In this document: piece after piece, positions 20,542-28,724 of the stretch
Position numbering within the stretch: the first letter of the stretch is position 1
Layout: every line of letters begins with the position of its first letter
DNA from: an uncultured Pelagibacteraceae bacterium
Lineage (GTDB): Bacteria; Pseudomonadota; Alphaproteobacteria; Pelagibacterales; Pelagibacteraceae
Length of the DNA: 54,446 nt
Assembly (NCBI GenBank): GCA_902538445.1
Contig: CACBFE010000006.1
Location: 1 to 54,446, forward strand
Direction of reading: 5' to 3'
The notes under the pieces: model-generated
Database searches by the model: none
The model's input: the letters and a program-made list of their open reading frames with translations, nothing else
What the model was told of the DNA's origin: nothing
Position numbers and translations under genes: made by a program

Positions 20542-21376
20542 TCAAATTAATCTCTTGTTCTAAAATATTATGATTTAATTGATTGTCGTAATTTAAATTT
20601 TTTATGAACAATAATTTAATAAAGTCAATAATAGCTAAAAAAGTCTGAATTACCTTTTCAAATACTGGGACATAGATTTTGCCCGCTTTATTATAATTAT
20701 GTATGTTATTTTGTTTGAGAATGTAGTCACCTATTTTCCTGTATACTCGTCTTGCAACAATTACTGAAAATCTAGATTTAATTGGTATACTGCTAATAGA
20801 TGTAAATGATTTTTCGTAAAATGCTTGAGACTCATTTATAATAGTTCGTATTGATGGAAAATCGTGTTCAATATACTTTCTATTACGCGCTTTATCCTCA
20901 CAAACATCTCTAGCAATATTAGTAAGTTGCATGGCTATACCAAGATCAATCGCACCTTTTAGGGCCTCTTTATTTTTTACTTTCATTATTTTTGACATCA
21001 TTAATCCAACTGTTCCGGCAACTCTGTAAGAATAAACAAGTAATTCTTTTTTCGAATTAATCACTACTTTTTCTTCCAAGTCTGTTTCTACTCCATCAAA
21101 TAAATCTAATACTATTTGATAAGAAATACCTTCATTATCAATGAGTGACCACATATCTTTTATAATTTGATTATCTAGATTTTTATTCTCAAAATCTTTT
21201 TTAAATTTTGAGAAAATTCCTTTCTTTACACTCAGATTATTATCATCATCAACTATGTCGTCTAATGTTCTACAGAAATTATATAAAGATGAACATTTAT
21301 CTAATGTATTACTCGAAAGAAAAAAACTTGCCCAATAAAAAGATTTAGCATGTTTTTTTAATAAATTACTTTTCAT
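20528..21376 (-). CDS. crtB: Phytoene synthase
   Basis: Condenses two GGPP molecules into phytoene. Two Asp-rich motifs of head-to-head prenyl synthases are present: DDIVD at 39-43 and NIARDVCED in the second half. The ARVYRKIG block near residue 208 is also conserved. The 282 residues are short but within the bacterial range. It begins at the last base of crtI and overlaps crtY by 14 bases. The GGPP synthase (crtE) that should supply its substrate is not in this window. Confidence 0.95.
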   Translation of the reverse strand: MKSNLLKKHAKSFYWASFFLSSNTLDKCSSLYNFCRTLDDIVDDDNNLSVKKGIFSKFKKDFENKNLDNQIIKDMWSLIDNEGISYQIVLDLFDGVETDLEEKVVINSKKELLVYSYRVAGTVGLMMSKIMKVKNKEALKGAIDLGIAMQLTNIARDVCEDKARNRKYIEHDFPSIRTIINESQAFYEKSFTSISSIPIKSRFSVIVARRVYRKIGDYILKQNNIHNYNKAGKIYVPVFEKVIQTFLAIIDFIKLLFIKNLNYDNQLNHNILEQEINLNERI

Positions 21377-22842
21377 TAAAATAAATTGTCTAAAACTTTT
21401 GCTGATGATAAAACCCCAGGCATTCCAGCGCCTGGATGTGTACCAGCACCCACAAAGTATAAATTTTTATATATTTCAGATTGATTATGAAATCTAAAAT
21501 AAGCCGATTGAGAAAATTTTGGTTGAATTGAAAATCCAGATCCATAAAGAGTTGCAAGATCTATCTCGAAGTAGTCAGGTGTTAAATAAAAATCACTTAC
21601 CACATTTTCTTTAATACCAGGTAAAACAGTTTTATCCATTTTATCTAAAACTAAATCTTTAAATTTATCACCTTCCTCGATCCAATTAACTTTAGATAAA
21701 TTATTTGGCACTGGCACTAATACATAAAAGGCGTCTTGGCCTTCCGGGGCCATATTAGGATCTGTTGCAGATGGTCGATGTAAATAATAGCTTATGTCAT
21801 CAGAAAGTATTTTCTTTTCAAAGATTTTATCAAGATGTTTTTCATAAGTTTCTCCAAAATAAATTGTATGATGAGCAACATCCATATATTTCTTTTTAGA
21901 GCCAAAATAATAAACAAATAATCCCATTGAATAATCCATCCTTTTCATTTTTTGTTTAAACAAAAAATCATAGTCATCTTTTGATTTTATCAAGTTGTTA
22001 TAAACATTTGGGGGATCGGAGTTACAAATTACATAGTCGCTATTTATTATTTTTGAATTATTAATTTTGACACCTTTAATCTTTTTGTTTTCAGTAAGTA
22101 TTTCTGTAACTTCAGCGTTCTTAATAATTTTGATATTTTCCTCAATCATAAGTTTTTCTAAAGCCTTTACAACACTTCCTGTTCCGCCCATTGAATAGTG
22201 AATGCCCCATTTTTTCTCTAAAAATAAAATCAACGTATATATTGAAGTAGTGCTAAAAGGATTCCCACCTACTAAAAGAGGATGCATACTAAATACTCTC
22301 CTTAATTTTTCATTGGATATATAGTTCGAAACTAAACTATAGACTGACTTATAACTTTTTAATTTTAATAAAGATGGAATTTGTTTCATCATAAAAACCA
22401 AATTATTAAAAGGTTTGTCAGATAAATCTGTAAAACCTTTGTCAAAGATTTTTTCAGTAAAATTTACTAAATTTTTATATCCGTTATAATCATTAGGGTT
22501 AAACTTTCTAACTTGCTCTTCCATAGATTTATCATCACCATTATAATCGAATGTATCTCCGTTACTGAATACAAACCTGTACCATAGATCCAAAGGCACT
22601 ATTTCTACGTAGTCAGAAATATTTTTATTAAATAGTGAAAATAATTCCTCAAATAAGTATGGGGCAGTGATTACTGTCGGACCACCGTCATAAGTAAACT
22701 GATCTTTTTTAAAAACTCTTGCTCGACCACCTAAATCAGGATGTTTTTCTACTAAAGTAACTTTATGGCCTTTAGCTTTTAATCTTAGCGCAGCAGCTAG
22801 TCCCCCAAAACCTGAACCAATAATTGTTGTTTTTTTTGCCAT
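21376..22842 (-). CDS. crtI: Phytoene desaturase
   Basis: FAD-dependent enzyme that desaturates phytoene to lycopene. The N-terminal Rossmann motif is IGSGFGGLAAALRLKAKGH, followed by VEKHPDLGGRA. The C-terminal family signature YFVGAGTHPGAGMPGV is intact. The 488 residues are the usual CrtI length. It is the first of four tightly packed genes (crtI-crtB-crtY-blh) and begins 16 bases after the atpF stop on the same strand, so it may be read through from the ATP synthase operon. Confidence 0.96.
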   Translation of the reverse strand: MAKKTTIIGSGFGGLAAALRLKAKGHKVTLVEKHPDLGGRARVFKKDQFTYDGGPTVITAPYLFEELFSLFNKNISDYVEIVPLDLWYRFVFSNGDTFDYNGDDKSMEEQVRKFNPNDYNGYKNLVNFTEKIFDKGFTDLSDKPFNNLVFMMKQIPSLLKLKSYKSVYSLVSNYISNEKLRRVFSMHPLLVGGNPFSTTSIYTLILFLEKKWGIHYSMGGTGSVVKALEKLMIEENIKIIKNAEVTEILTENKKIKGVKINNSKIINSDYVICNSDPPNVYNNLIKSKDDYDFLFKQKMKRMDYSMGLFVYYFGSKKKYMDVAHHTIYFGETYEKHLDKIFEKKILSDDISYYLHRPSATDPNMAPEGQDAFYVLVPVPNNLSKVNWIEEGDKFKDLVLDKMDKTVLPGIKENVVSDFYLTPDYFEIDLATLYGSGFSIQPKFSQSAYFRFHNQSEIYKNLYFVGAGTHPGAGMPGVLSSAKVLDNLF

Positions 22843-22858
22843 ATATTTATGGCCTATA

Positions 22859-23356
22859 CTAACTGGATTTTTTCTTAAGTGCTAATTTTGTTTCCTCTAG
22901 ACTGGAGCTGTAAATTTTATCTAATTTGCTTTTATCTAATGAGTTTTTAATGAGTTTCTCAACAGACTCTATAGCAATTTTCACTGATGCATTCTTAATG
23001 TCTTTTAAAGCTTGATTTTTAAGCTGTTTAATTCTTTCATCAGCATTTTTTTTTCTCGACTCCATTAAGTTGTGAAAGTCTTGAGTAGTTTTAATAACGT
23101 TTTTTTCAGCTTGTTCATTTGCTTTGTCTATCATTTTCTTCACTTCAGTTTTAGAATTACTAATTTTTTTTTCATGCTCTGTAAGAATATTTTTTGCATC
23201 TTCTTTGAGTTTATCAGCTTCGTAAATTTGATCTTTAATATTTTTAATATTTTCATCTAGAGTCGTTTTAACTTTTTGAGGAACTTTGAAATATATAAGC
23301 AGTCCTATAAAAGCAAAAAAAGATATCATCACCCAAAAGGTTGCATCTACTGTCAT
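22859..23356 (-). CDS. atpF: ATP synthase Fo subunit b
   Basis: Peripheral stalk subunit. The 165-residue protein has one N-terminal membrane helix (about 5-24) and then a long, highly charged coiled coil, as in b subunits. It overlaps the preceding b' gene by 4 bases and is the last gene of the Fo operon. The paired b and b' arrangement is typical of alphaproteobacteria. The F1 genes are not in the window. Confidence 0.93.
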   Translation of the reverse strand: MTVDATFWVMISFFAFIGLLIYFKVPQKVKTTLDENIKNIKDQIYEADKLKEDAKNILTEHEKKISNSKTEVKKMIDKANEQAEKNVIKTTQDFHNLMESRKKNADERIKQLKNQALKDIKNASVKIAIESVEKLIKNSLDKSKLDKIYSSSLEETKLALKKKSS

Positions 23357-23928
23357 AAATATTTACCCATATTTTTTTTCGATAAATCTTCCACCGTTGC
23401 TTTAATGCTGCTCTCATTAAGTTTATCGCCGGAAATTTTTTCTATTATATCTGAAGCAATATTTTCTGATATTTTTTGAATATCAGAGACAGAGTTTTTC
23501 TTTAGATCACTTATTTCTTTTTGAGCTTTTGAAATTTCTTTTTCAATTTCTTTTTCAATAGATTGTTTCTTTGTATAAATATCTTTATCTAGTGTATTTT
23601 TTGATTCGACATGAATTTTATTAATCTCTTTTTTTGCGTCTTCTAAAATTTTCTCATACTCTTTTTGTTTTGACTCAGACAATTCTTTAAATTTGTTAGC
23701 ATCTTCTAAATCATCTTTAATTCTATTTTCGCGGTTATCTAAATTATTTTTAATCTTTGGAAGATAAAATTTAGCTATAGAGATGTATAAAATTGTAAAA
23801 ACCAAAATTAACCAAAATGCTTGTGAAGCCCAATACTTTGGATTTAGCTGAGGCATACCTGCCTCAGCTGCAAACAAATCATTTTGTATAGCCGATAAAA
23901 CTATTATAATACCAAAGTATCTATGCAT
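23353..23928 (-). CDS. atpF': ATP synthase Fo subunit b'
   Basis: Second peripheral stalk subunit, expected to pair with b as a heterodimer. The 191 residues include a hydrophobic N-terminal extension (about 1-24, signal-peptide-like), then MPQLNPKYW and a membrane helix, then a long charged coiled coil. A start at Met25 is possible, but the extension resembles other alphaproteobacterial b' proteins. Located 10 bases after atpE and overlapping atpF by 4 bases. Confidence 0.92.
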   Translation of the reverse strand: MHRYFGIIIVLSAIQNDLFAAEAGMPQLNPKYWASQAFWLILVFTILYISIAKFYLPKIKNNLDNRENRIKDDLEDANKFKELSESKQKEYEKILEDAKKEINKIHVESKNTLDKDIYTKKQSIEKEIEKEISKAQKEISDLKKNSVSDIQKISENIASDIIEKISGDKLNESSIKATVEDLSKKNMGKYL

Positions 23929-23938
23929 AATTATTTAT

Positions 23939-24166
23939 TTAAAATGCAAATAAAATAATTAAAGCTACCACTAAACCGAAAAGTCCAGTCGCCTCTGCTA
24001 AAGCAAACCCTAAAAGCAAATTAGGGAATTGTTTTTGAGCTGCAGACGGATTTCTCATTGCGCCAGAAAGGTAGTTACCAAAAATAATTCCGATACCTAC
24101 ACCAGCTCCAGCTAACGCGATTGCAGCTAGACCTGCTCCAATCATTTTTGCCGCTTCTAACTCCAT
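23939..24166 (-). CDS. atpE: ATP synthase Fo subunit c
   Basis: Proton-carrying ring subunit. The 75 residues form two helices joined by the polar RNPSAAQ loop at 38-44. The essential carboxylate is Glu58 in FALAEATGLFG. No sodium-type ligand set is apparent, so proton coupling is expected. It is preceded by the strongest ribosome site seen in the window, fitting the need for many copies per complex. It lies between atpB and atpF' with spacers of 10-13 bases. Confidence 0.97.
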   Translation of the reverse strand: MELEAAKMIGAGLAAIALAGAGVGIGIIFGNYLSGAMRNPSAAQKQFPNLLLGFALAEATGLFGLVVALIILFAF

Positions 24167-24170
24167 TTTT

Positions 24171-24178
24171 CCTCCTTT
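24171..24178 (-). promoter_or_regulatory. Strong Shine-Dalgarno site of atpE
   Basis: On the minus strand the sequence AAAGGAGG lies four bases before the atpE ATG. It is a near-perfect anti-16S match, while most genes in the window have weak or no such site. Subunit c is needed in about ten copies per ATP synthase, so enhanced initiation within the operon is the likely purpose. Confidence 0.75.
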
Positions 24179-24179
24179 A

Positions 24180-24914
24180 TTAATGATGTAAATTTAATGC
24201 ATCGTTCAAATAGATGCAGGTTAATATTGCAAAAACGTAAGCTTGAAGAAATGCTACTAATATCTCTAGGCCAGTTAATGCTACTGAAAAACTGAGCGGC
24301 AACCACCCGCCAAGTAATCCTAAACTTATTACGAATCCACCGAAAACTTTTAACATAGTGTGCCCGGCCATCATGTTTGCAAACAGTCTTACCGACAAAC
24401 TGACAGGCCTGCTTAAATATGAAATAATTTCAATAATTGTGATTAGTGGTAATAATACCGCTGGAACGCCACTTGGAACAAATATACTTAAATATTTAAA
24501 TCCATGTTTAACGAATCCTATTATAGTTACTGCTATAAAAATAAAAAGTGCCATAACTAAAGTAACGATAATATGGCTAGTGACTGTAAATGAGTAAGGC
24601 AACATACCAACCATATTACAAAATAAAACAAACATAAATAAACTAAATATAAAGGGAAAGTAGGGTTTAGCTTTTGAACCTGCTGTATCACTTATCATTT
24701 TAGCAACAAAGGTATAAAACATTTCAGCAATTAGTTGAATTTTACTTGGGATTATTTTTTTCTCTTTGGTTCCAAGAAATAAGAATAACAAAATAGCTGA
24801 AGCGCTAATAATCATAAACAGACTAGCGTTTGTAAAAGATAAATCTATTCCTGCAATTTTTATCTCAGGTCCAATTTTATGGACACTAAATTGTTGCATC
24901 GGATTACTAGCCAT
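24180..24914 (-). CDS. atpB: ATP synthase Fo subunit a
   Basis: Forms the proton half-channels next to the c ring. The 244 residues are mostly hydrophobic helices. The essential Arg is in SLSVRLFANMMAGH, and the C-terminal helix ends with FAILTCIYLNDALNLHH, both typical of alphaproteobacterial AtpB. It lies 11 bases after atpI and 13 bases before atpE. Confidence 0.97.
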   Translation of the reverse strand: MASNPMQQFSVHKIGPEIKIAGIDLSFTNASLFMIISASAILLFLFLGTKEKKIIPSKIQLIAEMFYTFVAKMISDTAGSKAKPYFPFIFSLFMFVLFCNMVGMLPYSFTVTSHIIVTLVMALFIFIAVTIIGFVKHGFKYLSIFVPSGVPAVLLPLITIIEIISYLSRPVSLSVRLFANMMAGHTMLKVFGGFVISLGLLGGWLPLSFSVALTGLEILVAFLQAYVFAILTCIYLNDALNLHH

Positions 24915-24925
24915 AAATTCCCATA

Positions 24926-25210
24926 TCAGTCCTCTTTTTGCATTCGGTTAGCAGTACGTATTACGTTTAATATGCCTGCAGCTGTACCTAAAAAAAAGAA
25001 AATTATTATTAACCAAGGTTTAGTATCAAACCAACTATCTAAAATAAACCCAATTATTGTCCCAATAGCAACTGCAGCCACAAGTTCTGTTCCCAATTTA
25101 AAGGCACTACCCATAAATGAGCCTCTATTTTCAACGTCATTTTCAATCTGCTTTTTTATTTTTTCTTTTGCAATTTTTAGGCGAGTTTTAAAGTCTTCAG
25201 GAATAGTCAT
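24926..25210 (-). CDS. atpI: AtpI/AtpZ-type ATP synthase assembly protein
   Basis: Small membrane protein of 94 residues with a charged N-terminal helix (about 1-40) and two transmembrane segments (about 43-62 and 69-88). The glycine-rich FMGSAFKLGTELVAAVAIGTIIG block is typical of the AtpI family heading alphaproteobacterial Fo operons. It probably aids c-ring assembly or Mg uptake; neither is shown here. The start lies 9 bases after the smc stop, so the Fo operon could be transcribed together with smc. Confidence 0.88.
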   Translation of the reverse strand: MTIPEDFKTRLKIAKEKIKKQIENDVENRGSFMGSAFKLGTELVAAVAIGTIIGFILDSWFDTKPWLIIIFFFLGTAAGILNVIRTANRMQKED

Positions 25211-25219
25211 TATTTTTGT

Positions 25220-27664
25220 TTAGGCAACCAGCTCTTCTGCCTTTTGCAAGTCTACAGCAACAAGCTGACTAACTCCTTGCTCTGCCATTGTAACCCCATA
25301 AAGTCTATGCATACGTGACATAGTCAAAGCATGATGTGTAATGATGATAAATTTTGTTTTTGTAATTTTTGTCAGCTCATCTAATAATTCACAAAACCTT
25401 GTAACGTTAGCGTCATCCAATGGAGCATCCACCTCATCTAAAACGCAAATTGGAGAAGGATTAACTAAAAAAACTGCAAAGATTAGCGATAGAGCCGTTA
25501 GAGCTTGTTCCCCCCCTGACAATAATGTAATTGATTGCAATCTTTTTCCTGGGGGTGAAACAAACATTTCCAAACCAGCTTCTAAAGGGTCCTCCGAGTC
25601 CACAAGTTCTATTTTTGCAGTCCCTCCATTAAATAATTTCGTGTACACTTCATTAAATTTCCTATTAACCTTTGTAAAAGCGTCAAGTAATCTTTCTCTT
25701 CCTTTTTGATTTAATTCTTCAATACTTGTTTTTAATTTTACAATTGCAGAGTATAAATCAGACCTATCTTCTTCCATTTTTTTTATTTCTGACTCATATT
25801 TTTTTGTCTCTTCATCTGCTCTTAAATTCACAGAGCCTAAAGACTCTCTCTGTTTTTTTATTTTTTCTGATTTTTTGGACTGCTCATCTAAAGTCGGAAG
25901 ATTATCTGAAGAAATTTCATTTAAATCTGATTGAGGTAGAATTTCATTTTCGGTTTGAATACCCAATTCACTTTTTACGGAATATAACAAATCTTTTTTT
26001 CTATTATCCATTCCCTCTAAGGTCGCTTCATTTCTTGCTTTGTTTTCTTTCAAATTGGATAGCTTGGCTTGGATTTCTTTTATATTTTTATTTATAGCAT
26101 TATATCTTTTTTCCGCATCTAGTAATTCATTTTCAATTTCTTCGTTTCTTTTTTTTGTATTTTCCAAATTTTGTAGATTTTGACCTTTTGAAGTTGCAAT
26201 ACGTTCAGGATTTTTTTGATTCTCAGTTAATTCTGACTGAATTTTATTTTTACGGTTAGACAACTCAGATATCATTTTCTCTGAGTTTGACTTTAAATTT
26301 ATCCAATTTTCTAACTCAACATCTATATTTTTTATTCTCTCTTTTCGTTTAATCGAGTCACTTTGTATTGATTTATCTTTGCCGTATTTTTCAGCATATT
26401 CTTCCTGAGAAGAGGTTATTTTTTTAACTAACTGTTTAAGTTCACTAAAAATTTTTTTCGTAAGTTTTTTTCCCTCATCAATATCTTTTTCAATAATATC
26501 TAATATTTTATCTAATTGTGTTTGAAGTTTTTCTAATTTAGATTTTGATTCTTTTAATTCTTTAGATGAACTCGTTTCTACCTGTGCCAATTCATTTTCT
26601 GTTTTTAGCAATTCCTTTTTTTCTTTGGAAATTCTTTTTTCATTGAGTTCTGCGTCCAACGAAATACTTTTCTCCCGCTCAAGATCTGACTCTATCGTTT
26701 TAATTGATTTTTCAAGTTTATCTTGTAAAGATTTTACTCTTGATTCTTCCTCATCTAAACTTGTGATTTCTAAATTAAGCTTTTGTAAACTCGCTGCACT
26801 TTCCATTTTTTTATCTCGCAAGGGTGCAAGTTTTTTATTTTCATCATCTAATAGGGTGTTATTATGATTTAAATCAATATTTATCGCGCTTATCTCATCT
26901 TCGAGTTCACTAAGTTTCTCCGCAATTTTTTTTTTATCTTTTTCTATTTCATTTATTTTTAAATAATATAAACCTGCTTCAATTTTTTTTATATCTTTAG
27001 AAATTTCTTTATATCTAGTAGCTTCTTCAGCTTGTTTTTTTAAATTATCTAATTGTTTTTGTTGTTGCTTTTTAAGTTCATCAGCTCTCTTTAAATTATT
27101 TTCAGCCGCATTAAGCCTCGTTTCAGCTTCTTGTCTTCTTGCATGAATTCCTGAAATTCCCGCAGCTTCTTCAAGGATAGATTTTCTTTCAATAGGTTTT
27201 GAAATTACAAGTTGTCCAATTCTTCCCTGACTTATTAAAGAGGGAGAATGCGCCCCGGTTGACAAGTCTGCAAATAAGGTTTGCACATCTCTGGCTCTTA
27301 CCTCTTTGTCATTAATATAATATTTAGATCCTTTATCTTTTTCAATTTTTCTTTTTATAGAAACATCATCAAACTCTTTAAATTGTGCTGGCCCTTCTTG
27401 ATTTTGATTGTCAAGTAACAAAACTACTTCAGAAATATTTTTAGATGGCCTGTTTGAAGTGCCTGAGAAAATCACATCTTCCATGCCAGCACCCCTCATA
27501 CTTTTTGCAGAACTTTCTCCCATACACCATCTCAGAGCTTCAACTATATTTGATTTTCCACAACCATTTGGACCAACTATCCCTGTTAATCCTTCTTCAA
27601 TTAAAAATGAAGTTTTTTCTGAAAAAGATTTAAAGCCAGTGATATGAAGTTCTTTGAATTTCAT
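25220..27664 (-). CDS. smc: SMC chromosome segregation ATPase, unusually short, no visible hinge
   Basis: Chromosome condensation ATPase. The N-terminal head begins MKFKELHITGFKSF, with Walker A GPNGCGKSN at 31-39 and SLISQGRIGQLV. The C-terminal head has the signature LLSGGEQALTALS from residue 714 and Walker B ICVLDEVDAPLDD. The protein is 814 residues, against about 1150 in most bacteria. The stretch of about 170-620 is charged coiled coil, and I find no globular, Gly-rich hinge domain in the middle. Both heads are intact, so this does not look like a pseudogene. It lies between the dsbA-like gene (no spacer) and atpI. No scpA or scpB in the window. Confidence 0.93.
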   Translation of the reverse strand: MKFKELHITGFKSFSEKTSFLIEEGLTGIVGPNGCGKSNIVEALRWCMGESSAKSMRGAGMEDVIFSGTSNRPSKNISEVVLLLDNQNQEGPAQFKEFDDVSIKRKIEKDKGSKYYINDKEVRARDVQTLFADLSTGAHSPSLISQGRIGQLVISKPIERKSILEEAAGISGIHARRQEAETRLNAAENNLKRADELKKQQQKQLDNLKKQAEEATRYKEISKDIKKIEAGLYYLKINEIEKDKKKIAEKLSELEDEISAINIDLNHNNTLLDDENKKLAPLRDKKMESAASLQKLNLEITSLDEEESRVKSLQDKLEKSIKTIESDLEREKSISLDAELNEKRISKEKKELLKTENELAQVETSSSKELKESKSKLEKLQTQLDKILDIIEKDIDEGKKLTKKIFSELKQLVKKITSSQEEYAEKYGKDKSIQSDSIKRKERIKNIDVELENWINLKSNSEKMISELSNRKNKIQSELTENQKNPERIATSKGQNLQNLENTKKRNEEIENELLDAEKRYNAINKNIKEIQAKLSNLKENKARNEATLEGMDNRKKDLLYSVKSELGIQTENEILPQSDLNEISSDNLPTLDEQSKKSEKIKKQRESLGSVNLRADEETKKYESEIKKMEEDRSDLYSAIVKLKTSIEELNQKGRERLLDAFTKVNRKFNEVYTKLFNGGTAKIELVDSEDPLEAGLEMFVSPPGKRLQSITLLSGGEQALTALSLIFAVFLVNPSPICVLDEVDAPLDDANVTRFCELLDELTKITKTKFIIITHHALTMSRMHRLYGVTMAEQGVSQLVAVDLQKAEELVA

Positions 27665-28255
27665 CTATAAATTTTTTTCAATAATTTTTTTGAATGTTTT
27701 ATAATCAATTTTATTTGTATATTTTTTTTCATTTATCATAATTGTTGGAGTTGACTCAATTTTATATTTTTTTTGAGCTTCTATCCTTTGATTAAGTATT
27801 TCATCTTGAGCACTTGAGTCTTTTAAACATTCATTCATTTTATCTTCAGTTAAATCTAAACTAGTCCCAACTTCTTTTATCAAATCATTAATTTTATCTA
27901 TATCAGATCCAACTGCCCAAAATTTTTGTTTCTTATAAATTTCCTCTAGCAACCTAAATTTTTTATCATTAGAGGATTGACATCTTACAACTACCTCCGC
28001 ATTAAGAGCTGCTAAGTCTAAAGGGAAAGCATGATGTTCAAATCGAACTAACCCTTTATCTATGTACTCCTTTTTTAAATTGTTGAAGATTGAATTATGA
28101 AAATTTGCACAATGCGGACACGTTAAAGAGGAAAAAACTTTTACTGTAACCTTAGCATTAGAACTTCCAATACTTAAGATTTTGCTATGAGCTTTAGCAA
28201 TTAAAGCAAATGAAATAAGAAGAATAATTATAAAAAAGTTATTTATTTTTTTCAT
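27665..28255 (-). CDS. DsbA-family periplasmic thiol-disulfide protein
   Basis: A 196-residue thioredoxin-fold protein with a signal peptide (cleavage probably after KAHS, near residue 24). The active site CPHC is at 46-49 and the cis-proline loop is ESTPTIMIN near the C-terminus. This is the DsbA/DsbG-like oxidoreductase pattern (thioredoxin_4 group), acting in the periplasm on secreted proteins such as c-type cytochromes. It overlaps the dciA-like gene by 17 bases and is followed directly by smc. The exact Dsb class is not certain. Confidence 0.9.
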   Translation of the reverse strand: MKKINNFFIIILLISFALIAKAHSKILSIGSSNAKVTVKVFSSLTCPHCANFHNSIFNNLKKEYIDKGLVRFEHHAFPLDLAALNAEVVVRCQSSNDKKFRLLEEIYKKQKFWAVGSDIDKINDLIKEVGTSLDLTEDKMNECLKDSSAQDEILNQRIEAQKKYKIESTPTIMINEKKYTNKIDYKTFKKIIEKNL

Positions 28256-28724
28256 TATATGCTTTTAAAAAACTATTTAATGAACTTTTAAGCTCTTCAT
28301 TTTTAATTTTTTCCATTTTATCCTTTATTACAGAAGAATTTTTAATTTTAGGAAAAACGTCATTATTAGATTTTATTGTATTTTGAACTATTTTCAATGT
28401 TACATGTGCAATACAATTATAACCAAAAAAACTATTTATTTTATCGATTATTTCTTTTTTCTCATATTCAATTTCCATCTCTTTTCCATGAATTACATTT
28501 AAAACTAAATTTCCATCTTTCATATCCTTACCCATTTTTACGGTGATAGGATAACATGCATTTGAAATTTTTTTACTCACCATTTTTGTCCAATTATCTA
28601 CGATGTTAGAATAATTATAGCCCCCTTTTCTAAGATGCTTTTTTAACGTTTTAGGTATCGAACTTGAAAAAGGTCTTAGGCCTTGAATGAGCGATTGGGT
28701 TTTATTATTATTTTTGTTATGCAT
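28239..28724 (-). CDS. DUF721/DciA-family protein, probable helicase-loader-like
   Basis: The 161-residue product has the DUF721 layout: a basic N-terminus, the segment LRKGGYNYSNIVDNWTKMVS, then a KH-like alpha-beta domain containing GNLVLNVIHG. In other bacteria DciA proteins interact with DnaB and replace DnaC as the helicase loader, so a replication-initiation role is likely by homology. Its start codon shares the ATGCAT hexamer at 28719-28724 with the divergent mutY gene. It overlaps the dsbA-like gene by 17 bases. Confidence 0.82.
   Translation of the reverse strand: MHNKNNNKTQSLIQGLRPFSSSIPKTLKKHLRKGGYNYSNIVDNWTKMVSKKISNACYPITVKMGKDMKDGNLVLNVIHGKEMEIEYEKKEIIDKINSFFGYNCIAHVTLKIVQNTIKSNNDVFPKIKNSSVIKDKMEKIKNEELKSSLNSFLKAYNEKNK

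Noticed and set aside
23072-23260. Phe-rich plus-strand frame opposite atpF
   Set aside because: The Phe/Ile-rich product is the complement of a Lys/Glu-rich coiled coil; such frames occur opposite every coiled-coil gene here.
25726-26097. Plus-strand 123-codon frame opposite smc
   Set aside because: Same effect: antisense of the Lys/Glu coiled coil, no motif, no start context.
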